Of a DNA stretch of 64,000 bases, positions 47,185 to 55,490 are shown in pieces. A program made the position numbers and the translations under genes. This DNA comes from Micromonospora cremea. GTDB lineage: Bacteria > Actinomycetota > Actinomycetes > Mycobacteriales > Micromonosporaceae. The stretch is from assembly GCF_900143515.1 (NCBI RefSeq), contig NZ_FSQT01000002.1, forward strand, positions 2,729,501-2,793,500, given 5' to 3'. Numbering within the stretch: the stretch's first letter is position 1; each line of letters starts with the position of its first letter. The notes beneath the pieces are model-generated. The model saw nothing but the letters and a program-made list of their open reading frames with translations, had not been told where the DNA came from and searched no databases.

Positions 47185-47880
47185 TCAGCACTTCACCGCG
47201 GCGAGCACCCCGTGCCCGACCGGGAGCAGCGCGGGGATCCAGTGCTCGGACTCCCGCACCGCCTTGATCGTCTCCCGGACCGTCACGGTCTCCGCGTCCC
47301 GGGCGGCCGGGTCACCGATCCGACCACCGGCGAGCATGCCGTTGAGCGCGAGCACGCCCCCTGGGCGCAGCAGCCGCAGCGCGGCTTCCACGCAGGCGTG
47401 GAAGCCGGTCGCCTCGGCGTCCACGAAGACCAGGTCGTACGCCCCGTCGGCGAGCCTTGGAAGCACGTCGAGGGCGCGACCGGTGATGATCCGGGTGCGA
47501 CCGGCGGCGAAGCCGGCCTCGCTGAAGATCCGCCGGGCGATCCGCTGGTGCTCCACCTCCACGTCGATGGTGGTGAGCACGCCGTCGGCGCGCATGCCGC
47601 GCAGCAGCCAGAGACCGCTCACCCCGGTGCCGGTGCCGATCTCCACCACCGCGCGGGCGTTGCCGGCCGCGGCCAGCAGCCGTAGCGCCGCTCCGGCGCC
47701 GGGGGTGACCGCGTCGAGGCCCACCTCGTGGGCCAGGCTGCGGGCGGTGCGCAGGACGAGATCCTCGGTGACGTACGACTCGGCGAACTGCTGAGCCTGG
47801 GTCGTCGAACTGCCGGAACCGGCGACCGTGGCGATGGGGCACCTCCGGGGGCGGTGCGTGGTGCGGGGGCGGGTTGGCAC
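47185..47880 (-). CDS. O-methyltransferase (class I SAM-dependent)
   Basis: From the GTG at 47880 there are 231 residues. The core reads ARAVVEIGTGTGVSGLWLLR (motif I), GVLTTIDVEVEHQRIARRIF, YDLVFVDAEATGFHACVEAA (metal-site Asp) and LRPGGVLALNGMLAGGRIGD, as in the caffeoyl-CoA-type family 3 O-methyltransferases. It matches the O-methyltransferase (Rv1220c type) beside the SigE/HtrA locus. The first about 17 residues are poor. A well-spaced CGGAGG points instead at an ATC codon (47831-47829) before ATVAGSG, so initiation may be non-canonical. Confidence 0.85.
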   Translation of the reverse strand: MPTRPRTTHRPRRCPIATVAGSGSSTTQAQQFAESYVTEDLVLRTARSLAHEVGLDAVTPGAGAALRLLAAAGNARAVVEIGTGTGVSGLWLLRGMRADGVLTTIDVEVEHQRIARRIFSEAGFAAGRTRIITGRALDVLPRLADGAYDLVFVDAEATGFHACVEAALRLLRPGGVLALNGMLAGGRIGDPAARDAETVTVRETIKAVRESEHWIPALLPVGHGVLAAVKC

Positions 47881-48069
47881 TGTGAGCGTAGAGGCGAGCC
47901 CCGCGCGGCGCAGCCGCGCCTCCGCCCTCGGCGATCACCGGGGGCAACCGCTGACTCCACCGCGTGCATCCGTGCAATCCTGGAGGCGGTATCCCGTCAG
48001 CCGCGACCGCGCCGGTCGGTGGCCGGACGACGCGGCGCGGGATCCGGGGACGGACTGGGAGGCACCGAC

Positions 48070-49449
48070 GTGACCGACGGCTGGGACTGGCGCCGGGGCG
48101 GTGAAACTCCGGCTCCGGCACGACCGCCCGGGGCAGAGGCCCCGTCGGCGGGGTCGCCGACCACGCCGGGGGCCCGCGGCGTGTCCGCCGCGCCGCCGGA
48201 GACCTGGCCGGCACCGAACGCGGCGTCGGGCGGGTCCGGCGCCGCCGGCGCATCGCCCTGGTGGTCCGACGCTCTCTCCGATCCGTGGCGGGATCCGGCA
48301 GCGCCGACCGCGGTGGTGGTGCCCGGGATCGTGGCGGCGGGCACCGAGCCGGAGCCGGTCACCGATCCGGACGCGCCGGGCCGGCCGACGCTGCGCCACC
48401 TGCTGCTCATCCCGGTGATCACCGCGCTGCTGGCCGGCACCCTCGGCGGCGCGCTGGGCTACGCGTTCGCGGTGCGTGGCGGGGCCGCCGGAACGGTCCT
48501 CGGCGCCGAGCCGGCGCAGCCGCCGGCGTTGGCCCAGCGCAAGCCGGAGTCGCTGGCCGGAGTGGCGGAACGGGTCCTGCCCAGCGTGGTCACCGTGCGG
48601 GTGAGCAACCTCGGCGGGACGAGCGAGGGCTCCGGCTTCATTGCCAGCGCCGACGGGCACGTGATCACCAACGACCACGTGGTGGCCGGCGGCAGCGGCA
48701 AGGCCTCGGTGATCTTCAACGACGGCAGCTCCGCGGCGGCGACCGTGGTCGGCCAGGACCCGGAGTCGGACATCGCGGTCATCAAGGTGAGCCGGAGCGG
48801 GCTGCGGCCGGTGGAGTTCGGCGACTCCGACGCGCTGGCGGTCGGCGACCCGGTGCTCGCCATCGGCTCACCGCTCTCGCTGGCCAACACGGTCACCGCA
48901 GGCATCGTGAGCGCCCTGGACCGGACGATGCAGGCCGGGGAGCCGGGCGGCCCGGTGCGTTACTACGCGGCGATCCAGACCGACGCGGCGGTCAACCACG
49001 GCAACTCGGGCGGCCCGCTCGTCGACGGCGCCGGGCGGGTGGTCGGGGTGAACTCCACCATCAAGTCGCTGGTCGCCGAGGGGCAGGAGGCCGGCAACAT
49101 TGGTCTCGCCTTCGCCATCCCGATCAACCAGGCCAAGCGGGTGACCCAGGACATCATCGGCACCGGCAAGGCCCGGCGTACGGTGATCGGCGCCCAGGTC
49201 GGCGGTCCGGGCGCGGGTGCCAGCGGCGGCGTACGGCTGGCCGCGGTGGAGCCGTCCGGTCCGGCAGCCGGCGCCGGACTGCGGGTCGGCGACGTGATCC
49301 TGAAGCTCAACGGCCGGCCGATGACCGAGCCGACGGACCTGATCGCCCTGGTCCGCAAGTTCGCGCCCGGCTCGGTGGTGACCGTCGAGTTCCGGCGTGG
49401 CGCCGACCGGCAGAACACCTCGGTCACCCTCGCCGCGGATGCCAAGTGA
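48070..49449 (+). CDS. htrA: HtrA-like membrane-anchored serine protease with PDZ domain
   Basis: The GTG at 48070 gives 459 residues. A Pro-rich cytoplasmic N-terminus of about 105 residues is followed by one membrane helix (LLLIPVITALLAGTLGGALG) and a trypsin-like domain: His in ITNDHVVAGG near 203, Asp in ESDIAVIKVS near 236, Ser in VNHGNSGGPLVDG near 315. A C-terminal PDZ domain follows (VRLAAVEPSGPAAGAGLRVG, DVILKLNGRPMTEPTDLIAL). It guards envelope protein quality. tatB follows 76 bp downstream, as in other actinobacteria. Confidence 0.92.
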   Translation: MTDGWDWRRGGETPAPARPPGAEAPSAGSPTTPGARGVSAAPPETWPAPNAASGGSGAAGASPWWSDALSDPWRDPAAPTAVVVPGIVAAGTEPEPVTDPDAPGRPTLRHLLLIPVITALLAGTLGGALGYAFAVRGGAAGTVLGAEPAQPPALAQRKPESLAGVAERVLPSVVTVRVSNLGGTSEGSGFIASADGHVITNDHVVAGGSGKASVIFNDGSSAAATVVGQDPESDIAVIKVSRSGLRPVEFGDSDALAVGDPVLAIGSPLSLANTVTAGIVSALDRTMQAGEPGGPVRYYAAIQTDAAVNHGNSGGPLVDGAGRVVGVNSTIKSLVAEGQEAGNIGLAFAIPINQAKRVTQDIIGTGKARRTVIGAQVGGPGAGASGGVRLAAVEPSGPAAGAGLRVGDVILKLNGRPMTEPTDLIALVRKFAPGSVVTVEFRRGADRQNTSVTLAADAK

Positions 49450-49525
49450 ACAGCGGGTCACCCCCTGCCCGAAAGCCGTCCGACGTGCGTAGTCTTGCTG
49501 CTGACGCCGAGAGGAGGCCCGCGGG

Positions 49526-49960
49526 ATGCTCGACAACCTGAACTGGTGGGAGATCGGTGCGCTGCTGCTCCTGGCGCTGCTGATCTTCGGTGACCGGCTG
49601 CCCGCCGTGATCACCGACGGCCTGCGGCTGGTGCGCAACCTGCGCAACATGGCCCGCAACGCCACCGGTGACCTGAGTCGTGAGCTGGGCACCGACATCC
49701 AGCTGGAGGATCTGCACCCGAAGGCCTTCATCCGCAAGCACCTCCTCAGCGAGGAGGACGAGGCGGCGATCCGCAAGCCGTTGCAGGGCGTCTACGACAA
49801 CCTGCGCGCGGATGTCGGCGGCGTGCACAACGAGCTGAAGGACGTGGCCAACGCCGCGGACCTGCGGTCGAAGGGAACCCGGTCCGGCACGGCCACCGAC
49901 ACGGCCACGGTCACCCCGTCGACGCCGGCTCCCCGAGCCAGCTACGACGACGCCACCTGA
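49526..49960 (+). CDS. tatB: Sec-independent protein translocase subunit TatB
   Basis: The 144-residue protein has one N-terminal membrane helix (NLNWWEIGALLLLALLIFGD, then RLPAVITDGLRLVRNLRNMA), the conserved FGxxRLP hinge, an amphipathic helix and a flexible charged tail ending in Thr/Pro/Ala-rich sequence. TatB helps receive twin-arginine substrates at TatC. The htrA-tatB order is conserved in actinobacteria. A Tat-type substrate, the DUF1501 protein, lies about 8 kb upstream. Its stop lies in the first unit of a 16-bp tandem repeat. Confidence 0.9.
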   Translation: MLDNLNWWEIGALLLLALLIFGDRLPAVITDGLRLVRNLRNMARNATGDLSRELGTDIQLEDLHPKAFIRKHLLSEEDEAAIRKPLQGVYDNLRADVGGVHNELKDVANAADLRSKGTRSGTATDTATVTPSTPAPRASYDDAT

Positions 49961-49999
49961 TCGGCCCGCCACCTGATCGGCCCGCCACCTGATCGGCCC
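49952..49999 (+). repeat. Three perfect 16-bp tandem repeats at the tatB stop
   Basis: GCCACCTGATCGGCCC occurs three times in a row (49952, 49968, 49984). The tatB TGA is inside the first unit, so expansion leaves the protein unchanged. It directly precedes the terminator hairpin and looks like recent replication slippage. Confidence 0.8.
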
Positions 50000-50002
50000 G
50001 TA

Positions 50003-50028
50003 ACCCGCCGGCCGGACGGCCGGCGGGT
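50003..50028. terminator. Terminator between tatB and mrp
   Basis: A 12-bp stem ACCCGCCGGCCG / CGGCCGGCGGGT with a GA loop lies between the converging genes. Confidence 0.8.
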
Positions 50029-50046
50029 GAACGACGGACCGGGCGC

Positions 50047-51195
50047 TCAGCGCCCCGCGGGCTTGAGGCCGAGCGGCTTGCCGAGCAGCGACTCACGGCG
50101 CAGCGCGAGCCGGTCCGCGATCGTGCCGAGCGCCTGCGCGGCCGGCGACTCCGGCTCGGCCAGCACGATCGGGTTACCGGCGTCGCCGGCTTCCCGGACA
50201 CGGGTGTCCAGCGGGATCTGCCCGAGCAGCGGCACCTGCGCGCCGATGGTCCGGCTCAGCGACTCGGCGACCGCCGCGCCGCCACCGGCACCGAAGATCT
50301 CCATCCGGGAGCCGTCCGGCAGCTCCAGCCAGGACATGTTCTCGATGACGCCGACCACCCGCTGGTGGGTCTGCAGGGCGATCGCGCCGGCCCGCTCCGC
50401 CACCTCGGCGGCGGCGGCCTGCGGGGTGGTGACTACCAGGATCTCCGAGTTGGGCAGCAACTGGGCCAGCGAGATGGCCACGTCGCCGGTGCCCGGGGGC
50501 AGGTCGAGCAGGAGCACGTCCAGGTCGCCCCAGTAGACGTCGGCCAGGAACTGCTGCAACGCCCGGTGCAGCATCGGGCCGCGCCACACCACCGCGGCGT
50601 TGCCGGAGGTGAACATGCCGATCGAGATCACCTTCACGCCGTGCGACTGCGGCGGCATGATCATGTCCTCGACGCGGGTCGGCCGACCGTCCGCGCCCAG
50701 CATCCGGGGCACCGAGTGGCCGTAGATGTCCGCGTCCACCACGCCCACGGAGAGCCCGCGGGCGGCCAGCGCCGCCGCCAGGTTGACGGTCACGCTGGAC
50801 TTGCCGACGCCGCCCTTGCCGCTGGCCACCGCGTACACCCGCGTCCGCGAGCCGGGCTGGGCGAACGGAATGACCGGCTCCTCGCTGGCACCCCCGCCGC
50901 GCAGCTGCGACTGCAACGACTGCCGCTGCTCGGGGCTCATCACACCGAAGTCGATCTCCACGCCGGTCACCCCGGGCACCGCGGCGACTGCGGTGGTGAT
51001 GTCCGTGCGCAGCTTGTCCTTGAGCGGGCAACCGGCGACGGTGAGCAGCAGCTCGACCCGTACGACGCCGCTCGCGCCGATCGTGGCGGAGCGGACCATG
51101 CCCAGCTCGGTGATCGGCCGGCGGATCTCCGGGTCGTTGACGGTGGCCAGGGCGGCCTGAATCGCGTCCTCGACGGTGCTGACGGGTGCTGACAT
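50047..51195 (-). CDS. mrp: Mrp/ApbC family Fe-S cluster carrier ATPase
   Basis: The 382-residue protein has an N-terminal MIP18/DUF59-type domain at about 1-90 (ATVNDPEIRRPITELGMVRS, LLTVAGCPLKDKLRTDITTA). A P-loop follows with deviant Walker A VASGKGGVGKSSVTVNLAAA near 124, VVDADIYGHSVPRMLG near 150 and LLLDLPPGTGDVA near 230. A CxxC Fe-S motif is not obvious in the C-terminus, as in several actinobacterial Mrp proteins. It is thought to load or transfer Fe-S clusters. Its place beside htrA-tatB is conserved. Confidence 0.9.
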   Translation of the reverse strand: MSAPVSTVEDAIQAALATVNDPEIRRPITELGMVRSATIGASGVVRVELLLTVAGCPLKDKLRTDITTAVAAVPGVTGVEIDFGVMSPEQRQSLQSQLRGGGASEEPVIPFAQPGSRTRVYAVASGKGGVGKSSVTVNLAAALAARGLSVGVVDADIYGHSVPRMLGADGRPTRVEDMIMPPQSHGVKVISIGMFTSGNAAVVWRGPMLHRALQQFLADVYWGDLDVLLLDLPPGTGDVAISLAQLLPNSEILVVTTPQAAAAEVAERAGAIALQTHQRVVGVIENMSWLELPDGSRMEIFGAGGGAAVAESLSRTIGAQVPLLGQIPLDTRVREAGDAGNPIVLAEPESPAAQALGTIADRLALRRESLLGKPLGLKPAGR

Positions 51196-51282
51196 GCCCG
51201 CAATGCTACGTCGCGGGGCATCCGCTCCGGCCGCTGCCCGGGAACGGTGTGAGCGAATCGATGACCTCTCGGGCCCCTCCGG

Positions 51283-51942
51283 TCAGCCGTCCTGCGGGCC
51301 GGGCCCGGCGCCGTCCGGCCGGGTGTCGCGGGCGAAGTCGGTGTCGAGGTCGTCGCGGGGTTCGTCGAGCCCGACACCGTCGGTCGGCCGCTGGCCGCGC
51401 TTCTCCTGCCGGCTGTCCCTCTCCTGCTGGCGGCGCTCCAGCCGCTGCCGGCGCTGCCCCGCCTCGTCCAGCTCCTCGGCCAGCCGGGTCAGCTCCGAGC
51501 GGAGGAAGTCCCGGGTCGCCACCTCGCCCAGCGCGATGCGCAGCGCGGCGATCTCCCGGGCCAGGTACTCGGTGTCCGCCTTCTGCGCGGTGGCCCGCCG
51601 CCGGTCCTCCTCCAACGCCACCCGGTCCCGGTCGGCCTGCCGGTTCTGCGCCAGCAGGATCAACGGCGCCGCATAGCTGGCCTGTAACGACAGCACCAGG
51701 GTGAGGAACGTGAAGGTGTACGGGTCGAAGCGCAGATGCGCCGGGGCCAGCGTGTTCCAGCCGAACCAGATCGCGATCACCACCGTCATGACGACGATGA
51801 AGTTCGCGGTGCCCATGCCTCGGGCGATGCCCTCGGACCACCGGCCGAACGCCTCCGCGTCGAACCGGGGCAGTTTGATACCCCGGGGCTCGCGTGGCTG
51901 GTCGAGCCGTTCGGCCCGCCGCTGGTCAGCCATCCGCGCCAT
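51283..51942 (-). CDS. DUF1003 membrane protein
   Basis: The 219-residue protein reads GIARGMGTANFIVVMTVVIA then IWFGWNTLAPAHLRFDPYTF and TFLTLVLSLQASYAAPLILL. These are the two membrane helices and the FDPYPFxxLxxxLSxxAxxxxPxILxxQNRQ signature of DUF1003. A long charged coiled-coil tail (EIAALRIALGEVATRDFLRS, ELDEAGQRRQRLERRQQERD) follows. It overlaps the 3' end of the MgtE_N/CBS gene (17 bp; both leftward), so the two are coupled and may act together in divalent-metal homeostasis. Confidence 0.88.
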   Translation of the reverse strand: MARMADQRRAERLDQPREPRGIKLPRFDAEAFGRWSEGIARGMGTANFIVVMTVVIAIWFGWNTLAPAHLRFDPYTFTFLTLVLSLQASYAAPLILLAQNRQADRDRVALEEDRRRATAQKADTEYLAREIAALRIALGEVATRDFLRSELTRLAEELDEAGQRRQRLERRQQERDSRQEKRGQRPTDGVGLDEPRDDLDTDFARDTRPDGAGPGPQDG

Positions 51943-53218
51943 CCGGCGCCTGCTCGTTGGCGGTCAGGGTGCCCAGCGCGTCGCGGTCCCGCCAGTCCCG
52001 GGGCAGTGAATGGTCCAGCACGTCGTCCACCGTCACGGCGCCGACCAGCCGGTTGTTCCGGTCGATCACCGGCATGGCGACCAGGTCGTAGGTGGCCATC
52101 CGGCGGGTGATCTCCGGCAGTGGGGTGGTGGGGCGCAGCGGGTCGATGTCGTTGACCACCACCTTGCCCAGCAGGTCGGCCGGGGGTTCGCGCAGCAACG
52201 CCTGGAAGTGCACCATGCCCAGGTATCGGCCGGTCGGGGTGTTCTGTGGGGCCCGGGTCACGAAGACCTGCGCGGCGACGGCGGGGGAGAGCTGTGGCTC
52301 CCGGATCCGGGCGAGCGCCTCGGCGACGGTGGCGTCCGGCGGCAGGATGACCGGCTCCGAGGTCATCACGCTGCCCGCCGTGCCGGGCGTGTACTTGAGG
52401 AGCTGGCGCACCGGGTCGGCCTCGTCCGGCTCCATCAGGTCCAGCAGCACGTCCTGCTCCGGCGGGGGCAGCTCGTTGAGCAGGTCCGCCGCGTCGTCCG
52501 GGTCCATCTCCTCCAGCACGTCCGCGGCCCGCTCCCGGTCCAGCGCGGCGAGGATCTCCACCTGGTCGTGCTCCGGCAACTCGCTGAGCACGTCGGCCAG
52601 CCGCTCGTCGTCCAGTGCCGCCGCGACCTCGTTGCGCCGCGCGTCGGGCAGGTCCTGCAACGCGTTGGCCAGGTCGGCCGGGCGCATGTCCTCCAGCACG
52701 GCGAGCAGATTCGCCGTACCTCGGTTGTCGGCGATGCCGCTGAGCCCGCGCACCCGGTCCCACTCCACCTGGTGCAGGTGGCCGCGGCGGGTGAGCCGGC
52801 CGGTCTGCTCGCGGACCGCTACCCGGGTGAGGGACCACTCAGCGCCCCGGGAGCATTCCATGGCGACGTCCACCACCGCCCCGGGCTGGCCGCCCGGCTC
52901 GAGCTGCACCCGTCGGTCCAGCAGCTCCTGGAGCACCAGCAGTTCGTTCGGGCGCTTCTCGAAGCGCCGCAGGTTGAGGGTGCCGGAGCCGAGTACGACC
53001 GCGTCCGCGTCGATGGAGGTGATCCGGTTGATGGACAGGAAGATCCGCCGACGCATCGGCATCTCGGCCACCAGGCCCACGACCTCCGGGGGGCGCTTGG
53101 TCGCCCGCAGCCGGGCCACCGCGTCACGAACCCGGCCCACCTGGTCGCCGTTCGGATCGAAGACGGCGACTCCGGCGAGGCGGGCGATGTAGACCCGGGT
53201 CGGCGTGCTCACGGGCAC
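51926..53218 (-). CDS. PRC-barrel / MgtE_N / CBS protein without channel domain
   Basis: The 430-residue soluble protein has an N-terminal PRC-barrel-like region (VYIARLAGVAVFDPNGDQVG). Tandem superhelical MgtE_N repeats follow (LEDMRPADLANALQDLPDAR, DDERLADVLSELPEHDQVEI, DPDDAADLLNELPPPEQDVL), then two CBS motifs (GSVMTSEPVILPPDATVAEA, PVIDRNNRLVGAVTVDDVLD). MgtE channels use these parts as Mg2+ sensors, but no membrane domain follows. The DUF1003 membrane protein translated from the same message may be its partner. Start is GTG 53218 or GTG 53212. Confidence 0.85.
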   Translation of the reverse strand: MPVSTPTRVYIARLAGVAVFDPNGDQVGRVRDAVARLRATKRPPEVVGLVAEMPMRRRIFLSINRITSIDADAVVLGSGTLNLRRFEKRPNELLVLQELLDRRVQLEPGGQPGAVVDVAMECSRGAEWSLTRVAVREQTGRLTRRGHLHQVEWDRVRGLSGIADNRGTANLLAVLEDMRPADLANALQDLPDARRNEVAAALDDERLADVLSELPEHDQVEILAALDRERAADVLEEMDPDDAADLLNELPPPEQDVLLDLMEPDEADPVRQLLKYTPGTAGSVMTSEPVILPPDATVAEALARIREPQLSPAVAAQVFVTRAPQNTPTGRYLGMVHFQALLREPPADLLGKVVVNDIDPLRPTTPLPEITRRMATYDLVAMPVIDRNNRLVGAVTVDDVLDHSLPRDWRDRDALGTLTANEQAPDGADG

Positions 53219-53245
53219 CAGCCTAAGCGCCTAGTGTTTATCAAC

Positions 53246-54115
53246 ATGTCGACCTTGGCCTACGAGATCGTGGACGTCTTCACCGATCGCCCTTTCGCCG
53301 GCAACCCGCTGGCCGTGGTGTTCGGCGCGGAGGCGCTGGCCACGGAGCAGATGCAGGCGCTCGCGCTGGAGTTCAACCTTTCCGAGACGGTGTTCGTGCT
53401 GCCTCCGACCCAGGTCGGCGCCACATACCGGGCCCGGATCTTCACCCCGGTGGAGGAGTTGCCGTTCGCCGGGCACCCCAGCGTCGGCGCGGCGGTCACC
53501 GCGAGCCGACGCGGCATGTTCGGTGTGGGGCAGGTCACGCAGGAGTGCGGTGCCGGTGTGCTGCCCATCGAGGTGACCGCGTCCGGAGCGACGCTCACCG
53601 GTGGAAGCCCGACCCTCGGCCCCGAGCTGGACCCGGAGCCGTTGCTGGAGATCGCCGGGCTGGCCCCGGACGACCACGTCGGGCCGGCCCCACGGGTCGC
53701 CGGCTGCGGGCTGGAGTTCCCGTACCTGCCGGTGCGGCCGGAGTCGGTGGCCCGGGCCCGGGTGAACCCGGCGGCGGCGGAGCGGTACGGGGTTGCGCAC
53801 GTCAGCGTCTTCTCCTGGGACCCGGCTGGGCAAACCGCGCACGCCCGGGTCTTCGTGCCCGGCCTCGGCGTACCGGAGGACCCGGCGACCGGCTCGGCGG
53901 CACTCGGTCTCGGTGTCTGGCTGGTGGCCAGCGGCCTGCTGCCCGGGGACGGGCCGTCCCGGTACGCCGTGCGCCAGGGTGTGGAGATGAACCGTCCGTC
54001 CGCGCTGGCCTGCACGGTCACCGCGGAGAACGGCGTGGTGGTCGGTGCGACGGTCGCCGGCCAGGTGATGCCGGTGGCCCGGGGCGAGATCGCCGTGCCA
54101 CCCTTCGTGGGCTGA
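53246..54115 (+). CDS. PhzF family isomerase/epimerase
   Basis: The 289-residue PhzF-fold protein opens with LAYEIVDVFTDRPFAGNPLA and has the catalytic Glu in ALEFNLSETVFVLPP near 48. ARIFTPVEELPFAGHPSVGA lies near 67 and the second half repeats the fold with FVPGLGVPEDPATGSAALGL near 210. Members isomerise small hydroxy-acid compounds (PhzF, diaminopimelate epimerase-like fold). The true substrate is unknown. It is divergent from the MgtE_N/CBS gene. Confidence 0.87.
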   Translation: MSTLAYEIVDVFTDRPFAGNPLAVVFGAEALATEQMQALALEFNLSETVFVLPPTQVGATYRARIFTPVEELPFAGHPSVGAAVTASRRGMFGVGQVTQECGAGVLPIEVTASGATLTGGSPTLGPELDPEPLLEIAGLAPDDHVGPAPRVAGCGLEFPYLPVRPESVARARVNPAAAERYGVAHVSVFSWDPAGQTAHARVFVPGLGVPEDPATGSAALGLGVWLVASGLLPGDGPSRYAVRQGVEMNRPSALACTVTAENGVVVGATVAGQVMPVARGEIAVPPFVG

Positions 54116-54130
54116 CCGGCGGAGGTGCCG

Positions 54131-54661
54131 ATGCGGGACAATGCGGGTGTGACGGACGAGGATGGCCCCCGTGGCACGCCACTGGTCGACGAGGCGATGA
54201 AGAAGGCTGCGGTGGCCTGGGTGAGCGTGGCCGGTGGGCCGGCCCTCGCACTCTGGTGCGCCCCACTGGAGGGCGCGCTGTTCGTGGTCAGCGGGCGGGG
54301 TGAGCAGGCCGCGCCGGGGCTGGCCGACGCAGCCGAGGCGCAGGTCACCCTGCGCGGTGACCACGGCGGCCGGATCGTCACCTGGCCGGCGCAGGTGACC
54401 CGGCTGCGACCGGGCACCGAGGAATGGGACGCCACCGCGCCGCTGGTGGCCGGTAAGCGGCTGAACGCGCCCGGCCCGACCGCCGACCTGGTTGCCCGGT
54501 GGGCCGCCGACGACTGCGCGGTGAACCGGCTCGCCCCGGCCGGTGAGCCGCTGACCGGCGCTGACCTGCCCGCCGACGCGCAGGCCGAAACACCCCGGGA
54601 CACCCCGGCGGTCCGGGCCACCCGCAAGCCGTTCCGCCTGCACCGGGTCCGCCGCCGCTGA
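54131..54661 (+). CDS. Hypothetical actinobacterial protein
   Basis: The frame has 176 residues from ATG 54131, or 170 from GTG 54149 (VTDEDGPRG). A helical start (LVDEAMKKAAVAWVSVAGG) leads to beta strands (PALALWCAPLEGALFVVSGR, AQVTLRGDHGGRIVTWPAQV) resembling a split-barrel flavin-reductase-like fold. A helical WAADDCAVNRLAPAG segment and a basic tail (RATRKPFRLHRVRRR) follow. It is nearly coupled to phzF (15 bp). No assigned function. Confidence 0.65.
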   Translation: MRDNAGVTDEDGPRGTPLVDEAMKKAAVAWVSVAGGPALALWCAPLEGALFVVSGRGEQAAPGLADAAEAQVTLRGDHGGRIVTWPAQVTRLRPGTEEWDATAPLVAGKRLNAPGPTADLVARWAADDCAVNRLAPAGEPLTGADLPADAQAETPRDTPAVRATRKPFRLHRVRRR

Positions 54662-54678
54662 CCCGCCGCTCCGTCCGG

Positions 54679-55386
54679 TCAGCCGACGCCCACGCCGATG
54701 ACCTCGGCGTCGACGAGGTCGAGCACGTCGCGCAGCGTGCCGAGTGTCGGGCCGCGCCAGTCCCGGTCCGCGTTGAAGACCATGTGCTCGGCCAGGTCGG
54801 GCGCGGCGAGCCGGACCGCGGTCATCCCGGCCCGCTCCGCGCCGGTCAACTCCTGGCTGCCGCCGTCGCCGACGTACAGGCAGTCGCGTGGCGCGAGCCC
54901 GAGCCGCCGGCAGGCGGTCAGGTAGAGCGCAGGATCCGGCTTGCACCGTCCGACCTGCACCGAGAAGACCCGCACGTCGAGCAGCGGGGCGACCGCGAGC
55001 TGTGGCAGGAAGGCCGGCAGCTCGTGCGTACAGTCGCTGATCACACCGGTGCGCAGGCCGCGCTGGCGCAGCGCCGTCAGCACGGGCGCCGCGTCGGCCC
55101 GTAGCCGGGTGTCCGCGCGGACCGCGCGGTGCCGGGAGGCCACGGCCGCGCGCACCGCGTGGTCACTGGGGTGTACGCCGACCTGGCCGCAGACCCACCG
55201 CAGCGTCGCCTCCGCGTTGCCGAGCCGGCCGGTGGCCCGCTCGTAGTAGGTGCGGTCCAGCACCTCGGTCAACGTGTCCGTGTGGCATCCGAGCAGCTCG
55301 GCGGTGCCGAGGTGGGCGGCGCCCCGCTGGACCGGACGGGTCAGGGTGCCGAAGAAGTCGAACAGCACCGCCTGGTAGTTGGGCAT
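54679..55386 (-). CDS. HAD family hydrolase
   Basis: From the ATG at 55384-55386 there are 235 residues. Motif I is AVLFDFFGTLTRP (the second acidic residue of DxDG/T is replaced by Phe: DFFGT), motif II is GVISDCTHE, motif III Lys lies in VGRCKPDPALYLTACRRLGL and motif IV is DCLYVGDGGSQELTGAERAG. The missing second Asp of motif I weakens phosphatase chemistry, as in haloacid-dehalogenase-type members. It is likely a small-molecule hydrolase; substrate unknown. Confidence 0.82.
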   Translation of the reverse strand: MPNYQAVLFDFFGTLTRPVQRGAAHLGTAELLGCHTDTLTEVLDRTYYERATGRLGNAEATLRWVCGQVGVHPSDHAVRAAVASRHRAVRADTRLRADAAPVLTALRQRGLRTGVISDCTHELPAFLPQLAVAPLLDVRVFSVQVGRCKPDPALYLTACRRLGLAPRDCLYVGDGGSQELTGAERAGMTAVRLAAPDLAEHMVFNADRDWRGPTLGTLRDVLDLVDAEVIGVGVG

Positions 55387-55490
55387 GGGGGAGCGCCTCC
55401 GGGCGGTCGAGGGTCGCCGGCGCGGACCGCGTGATCGTAACGGAGTGCTGACGTTCTGTGTTGTTCGCGAGCGTGTGAGGATTGCTTCCC

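Noticed and set aside
52010..53245. Long plus-strand frame joined to phzF and antisense to the MgtE_N/CBS gene
   Set aside because: Only the part from 53246 has PhzF motifs and a proper start; the rest is antisense noise.
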